Of a stretch of DNA of 64,000 nt, positions 33,652 to 41,530 are shown piece after piece (the stretch's first letter is position 1; each line of letters begins with the position of its first letter). The position numbers and the translations under genes were made by a program. The notes below the pieces were generated by a model. The model was not told the DNA's origin. It saw nothing but the letters and a program-made list of their open reading frames with translations, and made no database searches. Source of the DNA: Algoriphagus chordae (GTDB lineage: Bacteria; Bacteroidota; Bacteroidia; Cytophagales; Cyclobacteriaceae); assembly GCF_003254055.1 (NCBI RefSeq), contig NZ_QKZT01000001.1:403002-467001 (forward strand), read 5' to 3'.

Positions 33652-34068
33652 ATGCTTTCTAAAAAGACCAAATACGCCCTGCATGCCCTGACTTACCTAG
33701 GCAAGCACAGAGATGAGAAAACGGTGTTGATCCAGGAAATTGCTGAGGAGCATGGGATTTCTCATAAATTCTTGGAGAATATCCTGTTGGAACTCAAAAA
33801 AGCCGGCATGCTCGGAAGCAAAAAGGGCAAAGGTGGAGGATATTACCTAATCAAAGAGCCTAAAGATATTCCGCTTTCTCGCGTGATCCGACTGCTGGAT
33901 GGGCCGATTGCTATGCTTCCTTGTGTGAGTTTGAATTACTACGAACCTTGCGATGAATGTAAAAATGAGGCTGTTTGTGGAATAAATAGAGTAATGATCC
34001 AAGTAAGAGACGAGACACTTAAGATACTGGAAAACAAGAGTTTAGAAGATATTCTCAAAGAAGAGTAA
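33652..34068 (+). CDS. Rrf2-family transcriptional regulator of the sulfur locus
   Basis: The 138-residue protein has an N-terminal winged helix typical of Rrf2 (SKKTKYALHALTYLGKH; LIQEIAEEHGISHKFLENILLELKKAGMLGSKKGKGGGYYL). Cysteines C91, C100, C103 and C109 cluster where Fe-S-binding Rrf2 proteins such as IscR hold their cluster. It is the first gene before the sulfate assimilation genes, which makes it their probable regulator (CymR is an Rrf2 protein that controls sulfur genes in Firmicutes). ACCCTA/TAGGGT palindromes at its own promoter and two downstream promoters support this. Confidence 0.88.
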   Translation: MLSKKTKYALHALTYLGKHRDEKTVLIQEIAEEHGISHKFLENILLELKKAGMLGSKKGKGGGYYLIKEPKDIPLSRVIRLLDGPIAMLPCVSLNYYEPCDECKNEAVCGINRVMIQVRDETLKILENKSLEDILKEE

Positions 34069-34083
34069 AATTTTTTCACCATT

Positions 34084-34106
34084 AACCCTATATATTTTAT
34101 AGGGTT
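34084..34106. promoter_or_regulatory. Palindromic operator before DUF2061-cysH
   Basis: AACCCTATA (34084-34092) and TATAGGGTT (34098-34106) are perfect inverted repeats around TATTT. They cover the -33 region of the promoter whose -7 box is TACTTTTG at 34111-34118, an ideal position for a repressor, probably the Rrf2 protein. Confidence 0.6.
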
Positions 34107-34110
34107 TATA

Positions 34111-34118
34111 TACTTTTG
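34111..34118 (+). promoter_or_regulatory. Predicted -7 box of DUF2061-cysH
   Basis: TACTTTTG matches TAnnTTTG, 26 bp before the ATG at 34145. Confidence 0.5.
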
Positions 34119-34144
34119 TACTTTACTCTCGTAATAAACCTAGT

Positions 34145-34417
34145 ATGATTTTAGACCAACCACTCAAAAAGCTGTTTGCCAGCAAGCCGGGAAAAGACAG
34201 CAATGCGAAGAGCATGCTTAAGTCCATCTCATGGCGAATCGTCGGTACGCTTGATACGATCATCATCTCGTATTTTGTGACGGATCAGATAGTGATGGCC
34301 TTGTCCATAGGATCTGTTGAGGTCTTCTCCAAAATCATCCTGTATTATTTTCACGAGCGTGCCTGGGAAAGTGTATCAAAAGTAGAATCCAATGACACAA
34401 AGAAAGAATATGCATGA
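34145..34417 (+). CDS. DUF2061 small membrane protein
   Basis: The 90-residue protein is recognised as DUF2061 from SMLKSISWRIVGTLDTIIISYFVTD (about 23-47), IGSVEVFSKIILYYFHERAWE and the two membrane helices in between. The family often lies in sulfate-assimilation loci, but its role is not established. It is first in the transcript after the predicted Rrf2 operator and overlaps cysH. Confidence 0.9.
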   Translation: MILDQPLKKLFASKPGKDSNAKSMLKSISWRIVGTLDTIIISYFVTDQIVMALSIGSVEVFSKIILYYFHERAWESVSKVESNDTKKEYA

Positions 34418-35096
34418 GTTAGAAGCTCAGTTGGCGCAATTGAGCGCTGGGGAAGGCTTGGCTTTGATTGCGGATTTATTTCCAGGGAAAGTCACTTTTT
34501 CTACGTCTTTAGGGCAGGAAGATCAGGTGATCACGCAGTTGATTGCTAGTGGGAATATTCCTGTTCAGATCTTTTCTTTGGACACTGGAAGGCTTTTTCC
34601 TGAGACCTTGGACTTGCTAGCTAGAACTGAAGCCAAATACAAGCAGAACATTAAAGTATATTATCCTACCACCCATTCTGTAGAGAAGCTGGTTTCTGAT
34701 ATTGGAATCAATGGTTTTTACGATTCGGTTGAAAATAGAAAATCTTGCTGTTTTGTGCGTAAGGTGGAACCACTAAGAAGAGCTTTGGCAGGAAATGATA
34801 TCTGGATCACTGGACTTCGTGCTGAGCAGTCTGCCAATCGTAGCGATATGAAGTGTGTTGAATGGGATGAAGCTAATCAGATCATCAAGTACAATCCTTT
34901 GCTGAATTGGAGTTACGATCAGATGATCGCATATATAGATGAGAAGAATATTCCATATAATCCGCTCCACGATAAAGGCTTCATCAGCATAGGCTGCGCA
35001 CCTTGTACTAGAGCAATTGCCGACGGCGAGGATGCTAGAGCTGGTCGCTGGTGGTGGGAAGATTCGAAGAAGGAGTGTGGGCTTCATGCGAAGTGA
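34392..35096 (+). CDS. cysH: Assimilatory APS/PAPS reductase
   Basis: The 234-residue enzyme reduces adenylyl sulfate (or PAPS) to sulfite. The PAPS-reductase fold is shown by FSTSLGQEDQVITQLI (about 36-51), FSLDTGRLFPET and ITGLRAEQS. Cysteine pairs KSCCFVRKVEPL and IGCAPCTRA are the CC...CxxC ligands of a 4Fe-4S cluster, which marks the APS-reducing (APR) type. The C-terminal ECGLH motif carries the catalytic cysteine. An alternative ATG lies at 34410. It overlaps DUF2061. With no cysC visible, APS is the probable substrate. Confidence 0.94.
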   Translation: MTQRKNMHELEAQLAQLSAGEGLALIADLFPGKVTFSTSLGQEDQVITQLIASGNIPVQIFSLDTGRLFPETLDLLARTEAKYKQNIKVYYPTTHSVEKLVSDIGINGFYDSVENRKSCCFVRKVEPLRRALAGNDIWITGLRAEQSANRSDMKCVEWDEANQIIKYNPLLNWSYDQMIAYIDEKNIPYNPLHDKGFISIGCAPCTRAIADGEDARAGRWWWEDSKKECGLHAK

Positions 35097-35358
35097 CGGA
35101 TGTTTGATGCCCGATGTCTGGTGAGGGGCCTCACTTCGATATTCATCATTTAACATTCATTATTCGAAATTAGAAAATTAGAATCAAGACAGAAGACTTC
35201 TGTCAGTCTGAGCGAAGTCGAAGACAATTAAATATGACATTAGAACTTCAACATTCATTATTCAGCATTTTACATTCGATATTAGAAGATTAATTAAGAA
35301 TGACGAATACCGAATTATGAATAATGAAGTCCATTCGAAGACATAAATAGTAAAAGAA
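35097..35358. repeat. Repeat-rich gap between cysH and cysD
   Basis: This 262-bp gap holds several dispersed motifs: TTCATCATTTAACATTCATT/ATTCGAAAT-type runs repeated at about 35140-35170 and 35250-35285, an inverted GTCTTGATTCTAA (35178-35190), ACAGAAGACTTCTGT, and CAGTCTGAGCGAAGTCGAAG (about 35197-35217). GAATACCGAATTATGAATAA lies near the end. Similar strings recur before cobA/sirohaem genes (37670-37695; 40795-40868). No gene was seen. Confidence 0.55.
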
Positions 35359-36258
35359 ATGAACAACCTATTAATACCTAATCCAAAAGAAGCAGAATCG
35401 ATCCACATCATCCGTGAGGTGGCAGCGCAGTTTGAGCGTCCGGTTTTGCTTTTTTCTGGAGGAAAAGACTCGATTACGCTAGTAAGACTGGCGCAAAAAG
35501 CTTTTTATCCAGCAAGAATTCCTTTCCCCTTATTGCATGTGGACACAGGGCATAATTTCCCGGAGACCATCGCATTCAGAGACAAACTTGTAGAAGAGCT
35601 TGGGCTGGAGTTGATCGTACGTAATGTACAGGATTCTATTGATCAGGGAAAAGTTCGTGAGGAGCGAGGAAGATATTCTAGTAGAAACTCTCTTCAGACT
35701 ACTACGCTTTTGGATGCGATCGAGGAATTCAAATTTGATGCATGTATAGGTGGAGCAAGAAGAGATGAGGAAAAGGCCAGGGCTAAAGAGCGAGTATTCT
35801 CTGTAAGAGATGACTTTGGACAATGGGATGAGAAAAATCAGCGCCCAGAGCTTTTTGATATGCTAAACGGTAAAATCCATGTGGGTCAGAATGTGCGTTG
35901 TTTTCCGATTTCCAACTGGACTGAATTGGACGTTTGGGAGTATATTAAAACAGAAAATATTGAGATTCCATCGATTTACTTTGCGCATGAGCGTGAGGTA
36001 TTCCTTCGTGATGGGATGATCTGGACTGCCAATGAGCATGTGTTTAGAGAGGATCATGAAGAAGTACTCGTGAAAATGGTTCGCTTCAGAACGGTAGGTG
36101 ATATGACTTGTACAGCCGCAGTATTTTCGGAAGCGGTATCGCTAGAAGATGTAGTTGGTGAAATCAGAGACTCTTCCATCTCCGAGCGTGGTGCAAGAAT
36201 CGATGACAAACGATCCGAAGCTGCGATGGAGAAAAGAAAGAAAGTCGGGTACTTTTAG
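35359..36258 (+). CDS. cysD: Sulfate adenylyltransferase subunit 2
   Basis: The 299-residue ATP-alpha-hydrolase-fold subunit makes APS from sulfate and ATP. Motifs are LLFSGGKDSITLVRLA (PP-loop SGGKDS, about 35-50), LHVDTGHNFPET, ACIGGARRDEEKARAKER, FPISNWTELDVWEYI and the C-terminal ERGARIDDK. It works with the GTPase CysN, encoded 150 bp downstream beyond a dispersed repeat. Confidence 0.96.
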   Translation: MNNLLIPNPKEAESIHIIREVAAQFERPVLLFSGGKDSITLVRLAQKAFYPARIPFPLLHVDTGHNFPETIAFRDKLVEELGLELIVRNVQDSIDQGKVREERGRYSSRNSLQTTTLLDAIEEFKFDACIGGARRDEEKARAKERVFSVRDDFGQWDEKNQRPELFDMLNGKIHVGQNVRCFPISNWTELDVWEYIKTENIEIPSIYFAHEREVFLRDGMIWTANEHVFREDHEEVLVKMVRFRTVGDMTCTAAVFSEAVSLEDVVGEIRDSSISERGARIDDKRSEAAMEKRKKVGYF

Positions 36259-36267
36259 AAGTAGCGA

Positions 36268-36343
36268 CGTCATTGCGAGAAGGAGGTACGACGACGAAGC
36301 AATCTCCTAACTATTAGACTGCTTCACTTCGTTCGCAGTGACG
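36268..36343. repeat. Palindromic CGTCATTGCGAG element
   Basis: The left arm starts CGTCATTGCGAG and contains GACGAAGCAATCTC; the right arm GACTGCTTCACTTCG..CGCAGTGACG is its imperfect reverse complement. Such CGTCATTGCGAG..GCAATCT palindromes occur in many unrelated bacterial genomes. Half an element lies at 16480-16518. It sits between cysD and cysN. Confidence 0.8.
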
Positions 36344-36407
36344 GTAATTAACAACGAAGAGGTCTGGGCCCATGGTCTATTGACTATCAACTAAACAACT
36401 GAACAAC

Positions 36408-37664
36408 ATGTCTGAAAATAGAAAATTGATAAAAATCGCTACTGCAGGTTCTGTAGATGATGGCAAGAGCACACTAATCGGGCGATTACTATACGATACA
36501 AAGTCTTTGACAACTGATAAAATCGAAGCAATCGAGCGTAGCTCCAAGCAACGTGGATACGATTACCTGGATTTCTCTTTGGCCACTGACGGATTGGTAG
36601 CTGAGCGTGAGCAAGGAATCACGATCGACGTCGCGCATATTTATTTCAATACTGATAAAACCAACTTCATCGTAGCCGATACTCCTGGTCATGTGGAGTA
36701 CACGCGAAACATGGTGACAGGTGCTAGCACTTCTCAGGTAGCGATCATCCTGATCGATGCAAGAAAAGGCGTGATAGAGCAAACTTATCGCCACTTTTTT
36801 ATTGCCAATTTGCTACGCATCTCCCATGTGGTCGTCGCGATCAACAAGATGGATTTGGTAGATTATGACGAGGAAGTGTATTTGAAAATCAAGGCTGATT
36901 TTGATGTCTTGGTAGCCAAATCAGATTTCACAGAAGATCAGATTAACTTTATTCCTGTCTCTGCACTGAAAGGCGAAAATATCGCTCGTCAATCAGAGGA
37001 GATGCCTTGGTATGTAGGCAACACACTTTTGCATCATCTGGAAGTGCTTGAGCCAGCAGATTTGCAGGAGAGCTCTGTGGCTAGATTCCCGGTACAATAT
37101 GTCATTCGTCCTAAGACGGAAGCTTGGCATGACTTCAGAGGTTTCTCAGGAATGCTTTATGGAGGAAATCTGAAAGTTGGTGATGAAGTCACTTTACTTC
37201 CATCCATGAATACTTCCACGATTAAAAGTATTCACTATTTCGATCAGGAGATCCAAGAAGCTGCTCCTGGAAGTTCCATCGCCATTACTTTGGATACAGA
37301 AGTAGATCTAAGCCGTGGAGATATGTTGGTGAAAAGTTCATCTGTACCAAGAAGTGAAAAGCAACTTACCGCTACGATCTGCCAGGTAAATAGTAAGCCA
37401 TTGAAAGTAGGCGGAAAATACATTTTACAGCATGGAGTGAATCGTGTGCTAGCAAAGGTCGATCAGATTGAATCTAGAATCCATACTGATTTTACGGGAA
37501 CAGAAACGGCAGATCAATTGAAATTGAATGACATCGGACGAGTACATTTCCGCTTGAGCAAGCCGATTCACTTTGATACTTACAAAGAAAATAAAGCAAA
37601 CGGAAGTTTTATCCTGATAGAGGAAGGAGAATACGACACTGTTTCTGTTGGATTCATTGAGTAG
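36408..37664 (+). CDS. cysN: Sulfate adenylyltransferase subunit 1 (GTPase)
   Basis: The 418-residue EF-Tu-like GTPase drives APS synthesis by CysD. G1 is AGSVDDGKSTLIGRLLYD (about 14-31), the switch region includes ATDGLVAEREQGITIDVAH, G3 is ADTPGHVEYTRNM, and G4 is AINKMDLVD, followed by two beta-barrel domains. It is the short form without a fused APS kinase, in line with an APS-type CysH. Confidence 0.95.
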   Translation: MSENRKLIKIATAGSVDDGKSTLIGRLLYDTKSLTTDKIEAIERSSKQRGYDYLDFSLATDGLVAEREQGITIDVAHIYFNTDKTNFIVADTPGHVEYTRNMVTGASTSQVAIILIDARKGVIEQTYRHFFIANLLRISHVVVAINKMDLVDYDEEVYLKIKADFDVLVAKSDFTEDQINFIPVSALKGENIARQSEEMPWYVGNTLLHHLEVLEPADLQESSVARFPVQYVIRPKTEAWHDFRGFSGMLYGGNLKVGDEVTLLPSMNTSTIKSIHYFDQEIQEAAPGSSIAITLDTEVDLSRGDMLVKSSSVPRSEKQLTATICQVNSKPLKVGGKYILQHGVNRVLAKVDQIESRIHTDFTGTETADQLKLNDIGRVHFRLSKPIHFDTYKENKANGSFILIEEGEYDTVSVGFIE

Positions 37665-37783
37665 TTTACCTTCGGAATTCATCATTAATAATTCGACTTT
37701 ACGTGTTATTTGAGGAGATTTCTCGCGTGCCCTTGGCAGTTTGAAAGACCTTGAATGTCAAATCAACAAACCTATTACACCAC

Positions 37784-37798
37784 TAACCCGATAGGGTA
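37784..37798. promoter_or_regulatory. Possible Rrf2 operator before the sulfite reductase gene
   Basis: TAACCC-GA-TAGGGTA is a short inverted repeat 17 bp before the sulfite reductase ATG and shares the ACCC/TAGGGT half-sites of the 34084-34106 palindrome. Confidence 0.4.
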
Positions 37799-37814
37799 AA
37801 AAGAATTTTAAGCC

Positions 37815-39914
37815 ATGCAAAGCTTTAGAACCGAATTAGAAAATCCTATAGTAGAACAGGATATCATCGACTTAGAAAAGAAAATTGCGCTTTTCAACGG
37901 TGGTAATATAGACGAGGAAAAATTCCGCAGCCTGCGTTTGGCGCGAGGCATCTACGGCCAGCGACAGCCAGGTGTGCAGATGATCCGTATCAAACTGCCT
38001 TATGGCCGTGTTTCTTCAGATCAACTTCGCCGAATTTGTAAGGTTTCGGATGAATATTCTACCGGAAGGTTGCATATCACTACACGTCAGGATATTCAGA
38101 TTCACTACGTGAGTTTGGATAGGACGCCTGAGCTTTGGTCTGAGTTGGAGCGAGATGATGTGACTATTCGTGAGGCTTGTGGCAATACTGTGAGGAATGT
38201 CACTGCTTCTGAAACCGCTGGCATCGATCCAAATGAGCCTTTTGACGTGACTCCTTATGCGGATGCGACATTCAAATACTTTTTGAGAAATCCCATATCT
38301 CAGGAAATGGGCAGGAAATTCAAGATTTCCTTTTCCTCTTCTGATGAAGATACAGGCTTAAGTTACTTGCACGATTTGGGCTTTATCCCAAAAGTGAAAG
38401 TAATCGATGGACAGGAAGTTCGTGGATTCAAAGTAATGCTCGGTGGAGGTCTGGGATCTCAGCCAAGGCATGCGGAATTGTACACTGATTTCATTACTGC
38501 TGATCAGATCATTCCATTTGGGGAAGCTGTGATCAGAATCTTTGACCGCCATGGAGAGCGAGCGAAGCGTATGAAGGCCAGAATGAAGTTTTTGATCAAA
38601 GACATGGGCATTGAAGCCTTTTTGGATTTGGTCGAAAAGGAGAAAAAAGCGCTTCCATTTCAGTCTTATCCAATAGACTTTGAGACATATGATGCTGCGC
38701 AAAAGCTTCCAGATGCTCCTGCTGCCACAGTAGAAGAGGAGTTAGGTTTGGATTTTGAGCATTTCAAACTCACCAACATTTTGCCTCAAAAGCAAAAAGG
38801 CTTTGTCTCCGTAGGTGTAAGAGTTACACTTGGAGATTTCTACACTGATCAGGCTAGAAAACTGGCTGATTTGGTAGAGAAATATGCAAGTGGAGAAGTT
38901 CGTTTTACCCTTCGTCAAAACTTCCTGATCCGTGATGTTCGTGAGGATTTGGTTCCATATTTCTACAAAGAGTTGAAGGAAATTGGTTTGGCTTCTGCTG
39001 GTTATAATTCTTTGGGAGATATCACTGCATGTCCAGGTACAGATACCTGTAATCTTGGAATTGCAAGTTCAACGGGTATTGCAGCGGAATTGGAAAAAGT
39101 AATACTTGCCGAATACCCTCAATATTTGAAAAATCAGGATTTGGTGATCAAGATTTCTGGCTGTATGAATGCCTGTGGTCAGCACAATATGGCTCATATT
39201 GGCTTCCAAGGTATGTCTATGAAGTCTGGCAAGGTTGTCATTCCTGCGCTCCAAGTTTTGCTTGGTGGAGGAAATATGGGCGATGGAAATGGACGCTTTG
39301 CAGATAAAGTGACCAAAATCCCAAGTAAAAGAGGCCCGCAAGCTTTGAGGATTTTGCTGGATGATTTTGAAGCAAATGCCAATGATCAGGATTTCTTGAG
39401 CTACTACGATGAAAAAGGGCAGATCTATTTCTATGATTTATTGAAGGAATTAGGTGATGCTTCTACAGTGACTCCAGCCGACTATGTGGATTGGGGAAAT
39501 ACAGAAGAATATAAGATCGCAGTTGGTGTGGGTGAATGTGCCGGTGTGGTGCTTGACTTGGTAGCTACCTTGCTTTTGGAAGCAAAAGAGAAAATCGACA
39601 TCGCTCAGAAATGTCTGGAAGAAGGACGCTGGTCTGATAGTATCTACCATCACTATGCGGGTTTGATCAATGCTGCCAAAGCGATTTTACTTAGCGAAAG
39701 CTTGAGTGCCAATTCGTATGCAAACATTATTGCCCAGTTTGACGAGGCTTTTGTAGCAACGGGAAAAGTAGATTTGGGCGGGACATTCGCGGAGAAGATC
39801 TATCAGATTAATCAGAACGAGCCTACTGAAGAATTTGCAAATGCTTATGCTGCACAGGCTTTGGATATTTATGGTTTGCTGAAAAGCTACCGTGAGGAAG
39901 AGGTGACTGCATGA
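37815..39914 (+). CDS. Sirohaem sulfite/nitrite reductase with C-terminal HEPN-like domain
   Basis: The 699-residue enzyme reduces sulfite to sulfide with electrons from ferredoxin. Two tandem sirohaem-reductase repeats are visible. The Fe4S4-sirohaem cysteines are CPGTDTC (about residue 405) and CMNAC (about 449). Basic sirohaem/sulfite-binding segments include STGRLHITTRQDIQIHYV and RFTLRQNFLIRDV. A helical extension from about residue 570 (AGVVLDLVATLLLEAKEKIDIA, SIYHHYAGLINAAKAIL) looks HEPN-like and is absent from classical CysI. The stop overlaps cobA (ATGA), so the cofactor enzyme is made with it. Context argues for sulfite rather than nitrite. Confidence 0.92.
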   Translation: MQSFRTELENPIVEQDIIDLEKKIALFNGGNIDEEKFRSLRLARGIYGQRQPGVQMIRIKLPYGRVSSDQLRRICKVSDEYSTGRLHITTRQDIQIHYVSLDRTPELWSELERDDVTIREACGNTVRNVTASETAGIDPNEPFDVTPYADATFKYFLRNPISQEMGRKFKISFSSSDEDTGLSYLHDLGFIPKVKVIDGQEVRGFKVMLGGGLGSQPRHAELYTDFITADQIIPFGEAVIRIFDRHGERAKRMKARMKFLIKDMGIEAFLDLVEKEKKALPFQSYPIDFETYDAAQKLPDAPAATVEEELGLDFEHFKLTNILPQKQKGFVSVGVRVTLGDFYTDQARKLADLVEKYASGEVRFTLRQNFLIRDVREDLVPYFYKELKEIGLASAGYNSLGDITACPGTDTCNLGIASSTGIAAELEKVILAEYPQYLKNQDLVIKISGCMNACGQHNMAHIGFQGMSMKSGKVVIPALQVLLGGGNMGDGNGRFADKVTKIPSKRGPQALRILLDDFEANANDQDFLSYYDEKGQIYFYDLLKELGDASTVTPADYVDWGNTEEYKIAVGVGECAGVVLDLVATLLLEAKEKIDIAQKCLEEGRWSDSIYHHYAGLINAAKAILLSESLSANSYANIIAQFDEAFVATGKVDLGGTFAEKIYQINQNEPTEEFANAYAAQALDIYGLLKSYREEEVTA

Positions 39915-40687
39915 AATTAGTCATTCAACCAAAAGTAACACTGGTCGGAGCAGGGCCAGGTGATCCTGAGTTGATCACTCTTAAAGCCGTTTTGGCACTT
40001 AATAAGGCCGACGTGGTCTTATATGATGCGCTTATAGATCCGGTCTTGCTTGAGCATGCACCAGAGACTGCGCTTAAGTTATTTGTTGGCAAGCGAGTAG
40101 GAAAGCATTCGCAGCCACAAGAAGATACGAATCAACTTTGCGTCAGCCTAGCCAAAAAGCATGGACATGTGGTACGTCTCAAAGGCGGAGATCCATTTGT
40201 CTTTGGGCGTGGATCGGAGGAGATCGAATATATAGAGGCATTTGGAGTCAGCACAGAAATGATTCCTGGTATTACTTCGGCGATTGCAGTTCCTGCATCA
40301 GCGGGAATTCCAGTGACCAAGCGAGGAGTATCCGAGAGCTTTTGGGTAGTAACTGGTACCACTTCCGCTGGTGAACTTTCCAGAGATTTGGCATTAGCAG
40401 CACAGTCTACAGCGACAGTTGTTGTATTGATGGGTACGAGGAAGTTGGCTGAGATTTCAGAGCTTTATACTAAGTTTGGAAAAGCGGATCTACCGATAGC
40501 GATTATTCAAAGTGGCACAACGCGCGAAGAAAATATCGTAGCAGGTTATATTTCTGACATCCTCCAAAAAGCTGAAGAAGCGAAGGTGGAAGCACCTGCG
40601 ATTATAATCATTGGTGAGGTTGTTCGTGAAAGTATGAAGCTGGCGGAGATATATCGGGAAGTGGTTACAGTAGCTGGAAGACGGTAG
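39911..40687 (+). CDS. cobA: Uroporphyrinogen-III C-methyltransferase
   Basis: The 258-residue SAM-dependent enzyme methylates uroporphyrinogen III to precorrin-2, the first step to sirohaem. Motifs are VGAGPGDPELITLKA (about 12-26), VRLKGGDPFVFGRGSEE, PGITSAIAVPASAGIPVTKRG and VVLMGTRKL. Its start overlaps the sulfite reductase stop by 4 bp. The last codons (VAGRR) lie inside a dispersed GAAGACGGTAGACGG repeat (40672-40701), so the C-terminal tail seems repeat-derived. Confidence 0.96.
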   Translation: MKLVIQPKVTLVGAGPGDPELITLKAVLALNKADVVLYDALIDPVLLEHAPETALKLFVGKRVGKHSQPQEDTNQLCVSLAKKHGHVVRLKGGDPFVFGRGSEEIEYIEAFGVSTEMIPGITSAIAVPASAGIPVTKRGVSESFWVVTGTTSAGELSRDLALAAQSTATVVVLMGTRKLAEISELYTKFGKADLPIAIIQSGTTREENIVAGYISDILQKAEEAKVEAPAIIIIGEVVRESMKLAEIYREVVTVAGRR

Positions 40688-40701
40688 ACGGAAGACCGAA
40701 G
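40672..40701. repeat. Dispersed GGAAGACCGAAG repeat overlapping the cobA 3' end
   Basis: AGCTGGAAGACGGTAGACGG then AAGACCGAAG matches most positions of the 30-bp repeats at 60817-60846 (direct) and 57818-57847 (inverted). The cobA stop codon lies within it. Confidence 0.65.
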
Positions 40702-40842
40702 AAAAAAAGCACAAGAAGTTTTTTCAGTTTTAAGACTTTGAAATGGGCCACGACAGAAAAGATTTGGTTACTTTCCAACGTAATATCCAAGACCGAATGA
40801 TGAATTCGGAATATCGAAGTCCAGAATTCCCCGAGTCTATTG

Positions 40843-40868
40843 TCTTGATTCTAACATCTTGATTCTAA
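40843..40868. repeat. Two tandem TCTTGATTCTAA copies
   Basis: TCTTGATTCTAA occurs at 40843-40854 and 40857-40868, just before the sirohaem synthase ATG, and inverted at 35178-35190. Confidence 0.6.
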
Positions 40869-40872
40869 AAAA

Positions 40873-41448
40873 ATGAACCACCTATACCCCATATTTCTTA
40901 AAGTACACGAACTCAATGTGCTCCTAATTGGTGGAGGAAATGTGGGTACGGAGAAGCTTCAGTTTCTTTTGAAATCAAGTCCTAATGCTCAGGTGACGGC
41001 AGTTGCCAGAGATTTCTCCCAAGACTTCTTGGATCTAGCAGCGACTACAGATTCAGTTACTCTCATAGAAGATCTGTATCATGAAAAGTATCTAGGAGGT
41101 AAGCACATCGTCATCGCAGCGACGGATGACAAAGCAATCAATCGACAGATTAGAGATGAAGCTAAAGAGCGGTACCTTTTAGTAAACGTGGCCGATACGC
41201 CAGACTTATGTGATTTCTATTTGGGAGGTATAGTCACCAAAGGAAATTTGAAAATAGCCATCAGCACAAATGGCAAATCCCCAACTGCCGCGAAGCGTCT
41301 ACGTCAGCTTTTAGAAGAGGTGCTGCCAGAGGAAATCGATGATCTACTCGTAAACCTCAATGCCTACCGCGATACACTTAAAGGCGACTTTGAATATAAG
41401 GTGAAGGCGATGAATGAGCTTACTGAGGGATTGGTGAAGAAGGGATAA
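40873..41448 (+). CDS. Precorrin-2 dehydrogenase / sirohydrochlorin ferrochelatase (CysG N-terminal type)
   Basis: The 191-residue protein matches the N-terminal domain of CysG and yeast Met8p: it oxidises precorrin-2 with NAD and inserts iron to give sirohaem. LIGGGNVGTEKLQFLL (about 17-32) is the NAD-binding glycine motif. VIAATDDKAINRQIRDEAKE and NVADTPDLCDFYLGGIVTKG are conserved, as is STNGKSPTAAKRLRQLLEE. Together with CobA it supplies the sulfite reductase cofactor. The last 31 codons exist a second time at 42958-43049 beyond the DUF4143 gene. Confidence 0.94.
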   Translation: MNHLYPIFLKVHELNVLLIGGGNVGTEKLQFLLKSSPNAQVTAVARDFSQDFLDLAATTDSVTLIEDLYHEKYLGGKHIVIAATDDKAINRQIRDEAKERYLLVNVADTPDLCDFYLGGIVTKGNLKIAISTNGKSPTAAKRLRQLLEEVLPEEIDDLLVNLNAYRDTLKGDFEYKVKAMNELTEGLVKKG

Positions 41449-41451
41449 GAA
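41438..41451. repeat. 14-bp direct repeat, left copy at sirohaem gene stop codon
   Basis: AGAAGGGATAAGAA spans the stop codon of the sirohaem gene and is repeated exactly at 42870-42883, just after the DUF4143 gene. The two copies bracket the inserted gene. Confidence 0.75.
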
Positions 41452-41464
41452 TTAGAACAATCTA

Positions 41465-41500
41465 AATAATCACATAATAAGTTAGAATTATGTGATTATT
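41465..41500. repeat. 14-bp perfect inverted repeat (possible terminator)
   Basis: AATAATCACATAAT (41465-41478) and ATTATGTGATTATT (41487-41500) are exact inverted repeats with an 8-nt loop, followed by TTTT. It may end the sirohaem transcript or mark the edge of the insertion. Confidence 0.65.
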
Positions 41501-41530
41501 TTCACACTTTTATAACTTAATGTGTGAAAA
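41499..41530. repeat. 9-bp inverted repeat abutting the DUF4143 start
   Basis: TTTTCACAC (41499-41507) and GTGTGAAAA (41522-41530) are exact inverted repeats. The right arm ends at the base before the ATG (41531), so it could be an operator or an mRNA stem controlling translation. Confidence 0.6.
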
